Source: a virus
Strand: one strand, 5' to 3'
Virus record (IMG/VR): IMGVR_UViG_3300035204_000485
Span: 1 to 27,326 of that record
Length of the DNA stretch: 27,326 nt
The notes below the pieces were generated by a model. That model had not been told where the DNA came from and did not search any database. It saw only the letters and a program-made list of their open reading frames with translations. Every line of letters starts with the position of its first letter. The first letter of the stretch is position 1. Positions 16,850 through 22,538 of this stretch are shown here, one piece after another. The position numbers were made by a program, and so were the translations under genes.

Positions 16850-17284
16850 GAACCTTGTATTACACTCCTTTTCGAATTGTTTAATCTTCCTGTTTAAATA
16901 GTAGACGGCCTTCTGTAGGTCTTCTACTTCCTTGTCACCCTTTAGCCCTGCTCTCCAAATGTACTTCATGGCATTCCCCAAGCAGAAGTCCATGTGTTCG
17001 GTAATGTCGATACACTCAACCCCTGAAGGGTGCTTACGGTAGTGTGGGGGCTTGTTAACTACATCCTCACTAACTGTAGCTTCCGCAGGCACAGGGGCTT
17101 GTAGATGCTCCTCTGAGTATTCTTCGGGATAAGGCTCCAATGCGGTACCCTCATAGTCACAATCCTTACAGAAGATGCTGTATACGTTATTCCGTAGAAA
17201 ATAATCAGAGACTGCCTCGTTCAGGATGGCGTATACATTCCAACTCCCACAAGCATCACATCTATACTCTGTGTTAATAGCCAT
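16847..17284 (-). CDS. DUF3310 (T7 gp1.7-like) protein with N-terminal zinc ribbon
   Basis: This is a 145-aa protein. Residues 1-45 have CDAC (9-12) and CKDC (39-42), a zinc-ribbon arrangement. Residues 77-140 match DUF3310: NKPPHYRKHPSGVECIDITE, then GNAMKYIWRAGLKG, and DLQKAVYYLNRKI. T7 gp1.7, a member of this family, is a nucleotide kinase acting on dGMP and dTMP, so a nucleotide-supply role next to NrdJ is plausible. The zinc ribbon joined to DUF3310 is an addition to the usual single domain. It lies 2 bases after the 123-aa gene's stop. Confidence 0.85.
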   Translation of the reverse strand: MAINTEYRCDACGSWNVYAILNEAVSDYFLRNNVYSIFCKDCDYEGTALEPYPEEYSEEHLQAPVPAEATVSEDVVNKPPHYRKHPSGVECIDITEHMDFCLGNAMKYIWRAGLKGDKEVEDLQKAVYYLNRKIKQFEKECNTRF

Positions 17285-17286
17285 AC

Positions 17287-17658
17287 TTAATGCCTCGTCT
17301 TAGTGCCTTTGGGTTTGAATGATAGCACCTTCCCGTCCTTAGACTTTTCAGGGGTGCCTTTCTCCTCTTCAGGGGTAAAAAATATCCCATCATCTTCCTC
17401 AGAACCTGCTGCCATGCCCATCATCATAGCCATGCCCAACTCAGCCATGTGATCCCCATCACCGTTTAACGAGGCTAATACACCGTAGCCCAGCGCCATC
17501 ATGTAGTGTTCGGATTCTTCTTCTAGGGTGTCATCAAATTTACATCCTAGTGCAGCAGTATACTGGCCTTCAGCATCTACGTAGATAGTTAAATTTACGA
17601 AGTTCCCTAGACGTGCCAGAACTTCCCCAAATGAACTTACATCTTTAGCCTTTGTCAT
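17287..17658 (-). CDS. 123-aa protein of unknown function
   Basis: The ATG at 17658 is used because GGAAGAG is 6 bases ahead and because it overlaps the upstream stop as ATGA; a TTG extension to 17673 lies inside the previous gene. The product has a globular part (VLARLGNFVNLTIYVDAEGQ, YTAALGCKFDD), a Met/Gly-rich stretch (ELGMAMMMGMAAGS) and a basic, Pro/Lys-rich tail ending FKPKGTKTRH. No family is recognised. Confidence 0.72.
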   Translation of the reverse strand: MTKAKDVSSFGEVLARLGNFVNLTIYVDAEGQYTAALGCKFDDTLEEESEHYMMALGYGVLASLNGDGDHMAELGMAMMMGMAAGSEEDDGIFFTPEEEKGTPEKSKDGKVLSFKPKGTKTRH

Positions 17659-17762
17659 AATGACTCTTCCCAATTCATAGCACGTTCATACATTTTAACC
17701 GCATGATTAAAATCGCACTTAAATGCCTTCATAATTTCTTCAAACTGCTCTATGAACATCAT
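17655..17762 (-). CDS. 35-aa small protein between Lar-like and 123-aa genes
   Basis: A short frame begins directly after the stop of the upstream gene (ATGATG; first ATG used) and ends with a 4-base ATGA overlap on the next gene. The product is MMFIEQFEEIMKAFKCDFNH plus a helical end rich in Glu and Met. The tight packing with no wasted bases is the main evidence; its function is unknown and the ribosome site (AAGAG) is weak. Confidence 0.55.
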   Translation of the reverse strand: MMFIEQFEEIMKAFKCDFNHAVKMYERAMNWEESL

Positions 17763-17951
17763 CTAGTTTTTCTCTTTGTTGGTTAATTTATTCCAAGATC
17801 GAATAGCATCACTAATACTAAACTCCCCGGCCCCTTCCCGCTTACAATCAAGGCACATCACATAGTCCTGCTCGTAGTGACTGCCTCCAGTACATTGCAG
17901 ACTAGTATTACCTGATCCGCATATGCACTTGTTGATATAAGGTGTCTTCAT
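17763..17951 (-). CDS. Lar-like zinc-binding protein
   Basis: This 62-aa protein has CICGSGNTSL at 9-18, MCLDCKREGAG with Cys33 and Cys36, and a SDAIRSWNKLT ending. This is the CxxCG...CxxC...A(I)xxWN layout of Lar-family restriction-alleviation-like proteins, here with a CxC first knuckle. Rac Lar eases host EcoKI restriction; phage homologues are mostly untested. AGAAGG stands ahead of the ATG, and the promoter at 17987-18015 lies 36 bases upstream, so it is the first gene of its transcript. Confidence 0.75.
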   Translation of the reverse strand: MKTPYINKCICGSGNTSLQCTGGSHYEQDYVMCLDCKREGAGEFSISDAIRSWNKLTNKEKN

Positions 17952-17986
17952 AAAACCTTCTTGTTAATAAGTTATTTGGTAGTTTA

Positions 17987-18015
17987 ATAATACATTAACT
18001 AAGGTATTAAAGCAA
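17987..18015 (-). promoter_or_regulatory. Minus-strand promoter P2 (TTGCTT-17-TATTAT)
   Basis: Read on the minus strand, TTGCTT (18015-18010) and TATTAT (17992-17987) are 17 bases apart. The spacer contains CCTTAGTTAATG. The element shares its spacing and most of its spacer with the promoter at 24387-24415. It would start transcription near 17980, just ahead of the Lar-like gene. Confidence 0.75.
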
Positions 18016-18035
18016 CGGTTTTAGTTAAATAAATA

Positions 18036-18176
18036 CTACTTTTCTTGTTCCTGCTGCCTGATCTGCTTCTTACCATCTTTGCGTACTAATTTACTTTGGG
18101 CACGTTTACGCCAGCGTAGGTGTTTCGCCCACTCAACGGACTTAACTGAGCCTTTGCCCTTACTAGAGCTTGCCAT
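18036..18176 (-). CDS. 46-aa basic protein
   Basis: A short frame overlaps the end of the upstream gene by 14 bases. The product is highly basic: MASSSKGKGSVKSVEWAKHL then RWRKRAQSKLVRKDGKK and a Gln/Glu-rich end. It could bind nucleic acid. The ribosome site (CAGAG next to the ATG) is poor, but the overlap and strong Lys/Arg bias favour a real gene. The gap from 18035 to 17952 after it holds promoter P2. Confidence 0.6.
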   Translation of the reverse strand: MASSSKGKGSVKSVEWAKHLRWRKRAQSKLVRKDGKKQIRQQEQEK

Positions 18177-18546
18177 CTCTGTAATCCAATTCGTCTTGCA
18201 CACACTTACGCATAAGACTGCATGTAGGGAGAATGGCTTCTACCTTTTCTAGGTGGTCTGTATCCATATCAGCCAGTGGCTTGTATTGCAGGGGCTGACC
18301 CCCTTCTGGGCCTCTTGAACCCCATACCATTTCCTTGCGTACAATCTCATGTGGCTGGTCACTGTACAGAGATAGCTCCTTAGCGGGTATCTCAGTAACA
18401 TTCCGTCTTAAATAATCCAGTCCCCCGTCTACTATGTACGTCTGACCGTTAGCATCCTTATATTTTTTATAATCATGGACATGGTATGACCGTAATACTG
18501 TACCATCAGGAGTTTGTATGGCGTTTTTAATTATAGAGTGTTTCAT
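18163..18546 (-). CDS. 127-aa conserved phage protein of unknown function
   Basis: The ATG at 18546 follows GAGGAG by 8 bases; a TTG 15 bases upstream is inside that ribosome site. The product shows VHDYKKYKDANGQTYIVDGG then LDYLRRNVTEIPAKELSLYS and a EMVWGSRGPEGGQPLQYKPL segment, resembling a conserved family seen in many phage early regions. No catalytic motif stands out. It sits 11 bases after the 92-aa gene. Confidence 0.75.
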   Translation of the reverse strand: MKHSIIKNAIQTPDGTVLRSYHVHDYKKYKDANGQTYIVDGGLDYLRRNVTEIPAKELSLYSDQPHEIVRKEMVWGSRGPEGGQPLQYKPLADMDTDHLEKVEAILPTCSLMRKCVQDELDYRDGKL

Positions 18547-18557
18547 AGTCCCACTCC

Positions 18558-18836
18558 TCAAATATTCTTACGGGCCATTCGGCCTTCGTATTTTTCCAAA
18601 AGGGTCTGGAATATCTCGTCATAGGTCACATCAAATAGACCCTGCAACAGCCCCATCCGCAGCCCTAGAGACAGGTACAGTGGATAATGTTCGACAGGTA
18701 TATCTACTTCAATTTCTTCCATTTCATCGGGGGTATCTTCGCCCTCATTAAATATAGTATCGTAGTTATCTTCATAAGCCTTGGTATTGGCTTTGCTCAC
18801 CAATTTATCCCCAGTAGTGGGGTTACTTGTTGCCAT
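18558..18836 (-). CDS. 92-aa acidic protein of unknown function
   Basis: The ATG at 18836 has AGGAG 7 bases ahead (AGGAGATACCTT). The N-terminal half is polar and acidic (DTIFNEGEDTPDEMEEIEVD); the C-terminal half looks like a folded helical unit (LSLGLRMGLLQGLFDVTYDE, FQTLLEKYEGRMARKN). Its ribosome site, start and first six codons are duplicated exactly 440 bases upstream. No family is recognised. Confidence 0.72.
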   Translation of the reverse strand: MATSNPTTGDKLVSKANTKAYEDNYDTIFNEGEDTPDEMEEIEVDIPVEHYPLYLSLGLRMGLLQGLFDVTYDEIFQTLLEKYEGRMARKNI

Positions 18837-18848
18837 AAGGTATCTCCT
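18818..18848 (-). repeat. 31-bp direct repeat, downstream copy (start of the 92-aa gene)
   Basis: Identical to 19258-19288. The repeat covers the ribosome site, start codon and codons for MATSNP. Confidence 0.95.
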
Positions 18849-19189
18849 ATTAAATGTTGGTTGTGGTTCACTTTAATGTATAAGAATTAGCTAAATTATA
18901 GGTTTTAATGACCCTAAAGTGATCTATATGTCACATTAACTGTACTTTTATGTGTAATGTGTAAGATAAGAAACATTACCCCATAATAAAGTAAGGTTGC
19001 TGGCACTCGGCCAAGTAGTCCCCGACCTTTATCCAGCTTATCTACCTACATGCCTGTAGGGATTACAAAGTGGAGCCTTTCCTCCTCCTAACTGATAGAC
19101 TCAAACAATTAGGTTATACCCGCAGCGTTAGTGGCTGTGGCCCACATACACTGTGGGGAGATGATATTTTTACTCATACTAACAATCTC
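18849..19189 (-). other. Gap without a convincing gene; structured DNA/RNA candidate
   Basis: No reading frame with good support was found; a 22-codon frame (19109-19177) has only a weak ribosome site. Inverted repeats are dense: CCTACA-TGCC-TGTAGG (19045-19060), CCCACA-TACAC-TGTGGG (19141-19157), TGGC-ACTCG-GCCA (19001-19013), AAGGT/ACCTT enclosing the last one, and an imperfect CTAACTG/CAATTAG (19089-19113). A strong ribosome-like AGGAGGAGG near 19080-19090 (minus strand) is not followed by a usable start. The left part (18849-18960) is AT-rich and has a TTAGCTAAT/TTATAC stretch resembling the other promoters only weakly. It may hold a small RNA, an mRNA leader or an origin; none can be proved here. 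Confidence 0.45.
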
Positions 19190-19276
19190 TTAAATTAGTT
19201 TATGTATATTGGATTCCACGGCTGTTAGTGCCTTAAAATCAGATTTATTTAAACCAATGGGGTTACTTGTTGCCAT
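19190..19276 (-). CDS. 28-aa reading frame sharing its start with the 92-aa gene
   Basis: AGGAGATACCTT lies ahead of the ATG. The product begins MATSNP, identical to the 92-aa protein, then differs (IGLNKSDFKALTAVES...). The identity comes from the 31-bp repeat. It may be a real short peptide, the remnant of a duplicated gene, or a decoy translation start. Confidence 0.45.
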   Translation of the reverse strand: MATSNPIGLNKSDFKALTAVESNIHKLI

Positions 19277-19288
19277 AAGGTATCTCCT
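19258..19288 (-). repeat. 31-bp direct repeat, upstream copy
   Basis: Identical to 18818-18848 and exactly 440 bases away. Flanks on both sides differ. Confidence 0.95.
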
Positions 19289-19313
19289 GTTTTACGGTCT
19301 ATCGTAAATTAGT

Positions 19314-19342
19314 AAAATACATGAACTAATACTTAGTCGTTA
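19314..19342 (-). promoter_or_regulatory. Possible weak promoter P3 (TAACGA-17-TATTTT)
   Basis: The minus-strand spacer and -10 region (TTAGTTCATG then TATTTT) match P1 and P2 in order and distance, but the -35 (TAACGA) is poor. It would serve the 28-aa frame and the structured gap, giving a leader of about 30 bases. Confidence 0.4.
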
Positions 19343-19393
19343 CGGACTACTATTTGGTGCATTGACGCTGTTGTTTAAAAACTCGGTTAGATT

Positions 19394-19408
19394 GGTACTA
19401 TTAGTACC
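19394..19408. promoter_or_regulatory. 15-bp perfect palindrome in a 149-bp gap
   Basis: GGTACTA-T-TAGTACC, a 7-1-7 inverted repeat, lies about 50 bases upstream of P3 on the minus strand. It could be a protein binding site; no second copy of the same sequence was noticed. Confidence 0.4.
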
Positions 19409-19437
19409 CATCCAGCAAAGTTTATCTAAAGTGGATT

Positions 19438-19611
19438 TCACGGCTTATACCTCCGAGGAATCCTCGGCAGTTCATCAGCAACTCTCTCTTCATACAGCGC
19501 ATCATAAGCCTTGGCGTATGCAGTATGAGCCTCGTGCAGCGCAGTATAGGCAGCAGACAACGCTGACTTAGCCTCCGACAACTCAGCTTTCAATTTTTCA
19601 ATATCAGTCAT
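19438..19611 (-). CDS. 57-aa coiled-coil protein
   Basis: The ATG overlaps the stop of the YadA-like gene as ATGA. The product MTDIEKLKAELSEAKSALSA then AYTALHEAHTAYAKAYDALY is an Ala/Leu heptad helix, ending in a short basic tail (RIPRRYKP). The ATGA overlap and strong heptad pattern support a real gene. A 15-bp palindrome (19453-19467, CCGAGGA-A-TCCTCGG) lies in its last codons and could form a 6-bp hairpin in the transcript. The function is unknown; it may pair with the upstream repeat protein. Confidence 0.7.
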   Translation of the reverse strand: MTDIEKLKAELSEAKSALSAAYTALHEAHTAYAKAYDALYEERVADELPRIPRRYKP

Positions 19612-19823
19612 GGGTTACTTCTCCATTTTTTCATATCCTTAACACCATCACCAATAGCTATAGCACCCTCTCCAACAGCCCAAGCACCTTTACCAATAGC
19701 CCTAGCACCATCACCATGCGCCCAAGAACCTTCACCTTTATGAATAGCTAGACCATTAATAGTCCAGCCTTCAGCGAGTAATTCGCTTTCTGTTTTACCG
19801 AATAATTCTTTTAATGTTTTCAT
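19608..19823 (-). CDS. 71-aa protein with YadA-head-like heptapeptide repeats
   Basis: Residues 1-31 are a short helix and strand (MKTLKELFGKTESELLAEGW). Residues 32-59 are four exact-length 7-residue units, GSWAHGD, GARAIGK, GAWAVGE and GAIAIGD, followed by a basic end (DMKKWRSNP). The GAxAxGx unit is that of the YadA head/Hep_Hag repeats, which form a left-handed beta-roll in trimeric adhesins. It is unusual in a small early-region protein with no signal peptide and no fibre. TAGGTAAG precedes the ATG. It may trimerise; the partner and target are unknown. Confidence 0.75.
   Translation of the reverse strand: MKTLKELFGKTESELLAEGWTINGLAIHKGEGSWAHGDGARAIGKGAWAVGEGAIAIGDGVKDMKKWRSNP
19647..19730 (-). 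repeat. Four 21-bp imperfect tandem repeats
   Basis: This is the DNA behind the four 7-residue units. Copies share the ggt-gct/gca-Ala-Gly pattern but differ at many third positions, so the repeat is old or held by protein selection. Confidence 0.8.
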
Positions 19824-19862
19824 TTACTTACCTACCAAAGCCGCCCAAGAAATTGGGTTTAT

Positions 19863-19958
19863 TTAATCTTCATCATTCCAGCGACTGATCTGAAACATGA
19901 ACAAGACGCATATAGTGGCTAATAAAGCCCACTCTCTAGGTGTAATTTCTAAGAACAT
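19863..19958 (-). CDS. 31-aa single-span membrane peptide overlapping the nrdJ end
   Basis: A short frame begins inside the last codons of the reductase gene (10-base overlap, other frame). The product MFLEITPREWALLATICVLF then MFQISRWNDED has one hydrophobic span (about 9-24). The ribosome site is weak. Support is the overlap, the membrane-like pattern and the otherwise empty stretch between nrdJ and the next gene. Confidence 0.5.
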   Translation of the reverse strand: MFLEITPREWALLATICVLFMFQISRWNDED

Positions 19959-21658
19959 TCTTTCTGCCCCGTTTCAAAATCAATATAACAAGCCTGTGCT
20001 TCATCCGTATCCTCTTCCTGTGGCTCTTCATTACGCTCATTTAGAACGCCATACCGCTTGCCTCCGGAGTTAAATGTGGTACAGCCCTTACAGCCTGCCT
20101 TCCACGCCTTAGTATAAATCTCTTTGAACTCTTCCCAAGGCATTTGGGGACTGACGTTAATCGTCTTAGAGACCGCAGAATCTACAAACTTAGTAGCCAG
20201 TGCCAAAACATCTAAATGCTCGTCAGCAGTACACTCATTGGCTGTCTTGCCCTTAACACCCCACTCACGCCATGCGTAATCTTTTACTTCTTCGATGATA
20301 GGGCCATCTTCAGTTTGGATAGTACGATCATAACCATGTGAGAAAACGGGTTCGATGCCACCTGACACATTGTCAGCGGTAAGGCTAATTGTGCCAGTAG
20401 GGGCAAAAGAAAGCAAATGGCTGTTACGTATTCCATACTCTTTGATTCCGTCTTTAACTGATTTTGGTAATGTCTTAATAAATTCACCCTGTAGATACTT
20501 ATCAATATCCAGTGCAGGGAATGCACCTTTCTCCTTGGCTAGTGCCACAGATGTACGGTAAACCTCATTACGTAGGATTTTGAATATGTCCCTAGCGGTA
20601 CCAAGGAAGCGTTCACTACCATAACTGAAGCCCAGCGCCTCAATAGCATTAGCAAGTCCAGTTACCCCTAAACCCATGCGCCTCTTGTCTCGGCTCTCTT
20701 TAGCCTGAGATTCCAAAGGGAAAACGGTATTGTCATGGATGTTATCCATAGCACGTACCACCACAGGTATGTCCTGCATTAATTGTGGAAAATTGAAGCT
20801 GCGTGTACCTTCATCATCGAAGCATACGTACTTAGCCAAGTTAAAAGACCCTAAGAGACAAGCCCCGTTAGGTGGTAATGGCTGCTCACCACAGGGGTTT
20901 GTGGCGGCTATGGTCTCACAGTACCACAGGTTATTGGCCTTATTGATACGATCAATGAACAGAATACCGGGTTCAGCCCAATCCCATGTGGAGCGCATAA
21001 TCATTTCCCACAGCGTAGGAGCATGAATGGTCTTATGTACTCGCCCTTCAAATGTCAGATCAAACATCTGTTCTTTCTGCACAGCCTTCATAAATTCATC
21101 GGTCACGCCAATAGAAATATTGAAAGCAGTCAGATCAGTGCTGTTTTGCTTGGCATGGATAAACTCCTCAATATCAGGGTGATCCACACGTAATACGCCC
21201 ATTTGAGCGCCACGACGATGACCAGCAGAGCTAACAGTCTTACATAGACTGTCATAGATTTTCATAAAGCTGATAGGGCCGCTTGAGTAGCTGCCTAGTG
21301 ACGCTATAAGGCTACCCTTGGGGCGTATAGTCGAAAAGTCGTAACCTATCCCACCACCCTTACGCATGGTCTGACCAGCTTCTTTTGCTATGTCCATGAT
21401 GCTATCAAAACTGTCTTGGATAGTAGTGGACACAAAGCAGTTGAAAGCTGTGGTCTGTTTGGGCGAACCAATGGCCAACTGTGTACGACCACCACCCATA
21501 AAGCGTTGATCCATTAGTATTTCACGTAGCTCATAAAAGTGTTCTTCATTATCAGCTAGTGTACTGGCAAAACGGTTTTGGGCTTCTTTAAAGCTTTCGC
21601 CCTCTGAGCGATATTTCATCGCATGGATTTCTTGGCTTAATCGTGTCTTTGGTGCCAT
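19949..21658 (-). CDS. nrdJ: Class II (adenosylcobalamin-dependent) ribonucleotide reductase
   Basis: This 569-aa enzyme should reduce ribonucleotides to deoxyribonucleotides for phage DNA synthesis. Visible residues: Cys74 in TAFNCFV and Cys267 in GACLLGSFNL (redox pair); NPCGEQPL with Asn254, Cys256 (thiyl radical site) and Glu258; the C256-to-C267 spacing of 11 equals that of Thermotoga NrdJ; and a SFAPTGTISL phosphate-binding stretch. GGGIGYDFSTIRPKGS is class II style. The C-terminus has CKGC and a final CYIDFETGQKEC tail for re-reduction. No ATP-cone is present, so it lacks that allosteric activity site. No nrdB-like small subunit or nrdD activase is in the window. The vitamin B12 is expected to come from the host. 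Confidence 0.93.
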   Translation of the reverse strand: MAPKTRLSQEIHAMKYRSEGESFKEAQNRFASTLADNEEHFYELREILMDQRFMGGGRTQLAIGSPKQTTAFNCFVSTTIQDSFDSIMDIAKEAGQTMRKGGGIGYDFSTIRPKGSLIASLGSYSSGPISFMKIYDSLCKTVSSAGHRRGAQMGVLRVDHPDIEEFIHAKQNSTDLTAFNISIGVTDEFMKAVQKEQMFDLTFEGRVHKTIHAPTLWEMIMRSTWDWAEPGILFIDRINKANNLWYCETIAATNPCGEQPLPPNGACLLGSFNLAKYVCFDDEGTRSFNFPQLMQDIPVVVRAMDNIHDNTVFPLESQAKESRDKRRMGLGVTGLANAIEALGFSYGSERFLGTARDIFKILRNEVYRTSVALAKEKGAFPALDIDKYLQGEFIKTLPKSVKDGIKEYGIRNSHLLSFAPTGTISLTADNVSGGIEPVFSHGYDRTIQTEDGPIIEEVKDYAWREWGVKGKTANECTADEHLDVLALATKFVDSAVSKTINVSPQMPWEEFKEIYTKAWKAGCKGCTTFNSGGKRYGVLNERNEEPQEEDTDEAQACYIDFETGQKECS

Positions 21659-21664
21659 TTTTAA

Positions 21665-21820
21665 TTACTCTTGATTAAAATCTAATTCTTCTAAATCGTC
21701 GTCTACCTCACATGAGGTATCGACCCACTCACCTTCCCAAGGCTCCTGTGCTAATTCTTCAAGAATTTGCTTTAGCTTTTCGAAGGATTCTTCATTTGTC
21801 ACATCCACCACATAAGCCAT
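21665..21820 (-). CDS. 51-aa acidic protein
   Basis: The start overlaps the stop of the upstream gene as TAATG, and the stop is 6 bases before nrdJ. The product MAYVVDVTNEESFEKLKQIL then EELAQEPWEGEWVDTS ends in an acidic tail (VDDDLEELDFNQE). No family is recognised; the packing makes it likely real. Confidence 0.65.
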   Translation of the reverse strand: MAYVVDVTNEESFEKLKQILEELAQEPWEGEWVDTSCEVDDDLEELDFNQE

Positions 21821-22104
21821 TACAGTAACGCCTCCTGCGTGAATTGTTGGGCGTGAGCCTTTCTTTCTTTAAACCACTGCTTGTGTTCTTCTTCACTGAG
21901 ATACCAACTCAGCACATTTGATATGTCTTCCATGTAGATTTCTTCTTCTTCGACAGCCCCAGAAGGGCGTAACTTCACCCACTGGGATAAGTTGTCGTAA
22001 GATCGTGTGAGGTTAGCTATAATGATCTGGTCTACCACATCATCTTCTAGGGTGGACTCTAAGAGCCTGCCTATTACCTCTGCATTCTTATCTAATTTTT
22101 CCAT
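21820..22104 (-). CDS. 94-aa protein of unknown function
   Basis: The product is helical and acidic (NAEVIGRLLESTLEDDVVDQ, EEEEIYMEDISNVLSWYLSE), with a KQWFKERKAHAQQF end. It overlaps the end of the endonuclease I gene by 13 bases; AAAGG lies ahead of the ATG. No family is recognised. Confidence 0.7.
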   Translation of the reverse strand: MEKLDKNAEVIGRLLESTLEDDVVDQIIIANLTRSYDNLSQWVKLRPSGAVEEEEIYMEDISNVLSWYLSEEEHKQWFKERKAHAQQFTQEALL

Positions 22105-22538
22105 TGCTCTATTACCTTTAAGGATTTTCGATTATGTCTCTCTTGGAGCCAAGCCTCTGGCACCAGCTTATCAGCGTAGAGAAACCCGTTTCTATCACAC
22201 CACATTGCTAGTGTGGTTTTACTTCCTTTCCTAAGTTTGGATTTGCTAGAACTGAAGACGAAGCGTAAATCCATGTCTGGATGCTGCTCCTTGCACAGTA
22301 AGTGCTTCTTCCTGTCTTCTATCGTAAATCGTCCCTTAGATTCTATCACAATTCCGTTTGGAAGTACAAAGTCTGGTGTATAAGTATGGTTAGATTTAGG
22401 GATAAAGTATGGTATCTTAAATGGCTCATATTCACCCCCTGCATTTAACCTCTTTAACTGCTTTGCTATATTATCTTCTAACCCACTTCGGTAGCCTCGC
22501 TGCATAGCTGACTTCCTGACGTTATAGGGCTTCTTCAT
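22092..22538 (-). CDS. Endonuclease I (T7 gp3-like Holliday junction resolvase)
   Basis: This 148-aa enzyme cuts branched DNA and, in T7, also helps to degrade host DNA. ATG 22538 is used because GAGGAAC is 6 bases ahead and the length then equals T7 endonuclease I (149 aa); a longer frame to 22757 lies inside the upstream gene. The catalytic residues map one-for-one: Glu21 in GLEDN, Asp56 in YTPDFVLPNG, Glu66 and Lys68 in IESKG, versus T7 Glu20, Asp55, Glu65 and Lys67. DRKKHLL, EQHP, VFSSSKSKL and ADKLVP also match the T7 pattern. It overlaps the exonuclease gene by 17 bases. Confidence 0.95.
   Translation of the reverse strand: MKKPYNVRKSAMQRGYRSGLEDNIAKQLKRLNAGGEYEPFKIPYFIPKSNHTYTPDFVLPNGIVIESKGRFTIEDRKKHLLCKEQHPDMDLRFVFSSSKSKLRKGSKTTLAMWCDRNGFLYADKLVPEAWLQERHNRKSLKVIEQWKN

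Noticed and set aside
18961-19165. tRNA gene or group I intron core in the structured gap
   Set aside because: No full cloverleaf on either strand: a GTTTGAGTC T-loop-like piece lacks matching arms. Intron P, Q, R and S elements were not found together.
18961-19165. Cobalamin riboswitch serving nrdJ
   Set aside because: No B12-box-like sequence was seen, and the gap lies downstream of nrdJ in the direction of transcription.
19070-19177. 22-codon frame (MSKNIISPQC...) in the gap
   Set aside because: Weak ribosome site, low-complexity product and no overlap with neighbours; kept only as a note.
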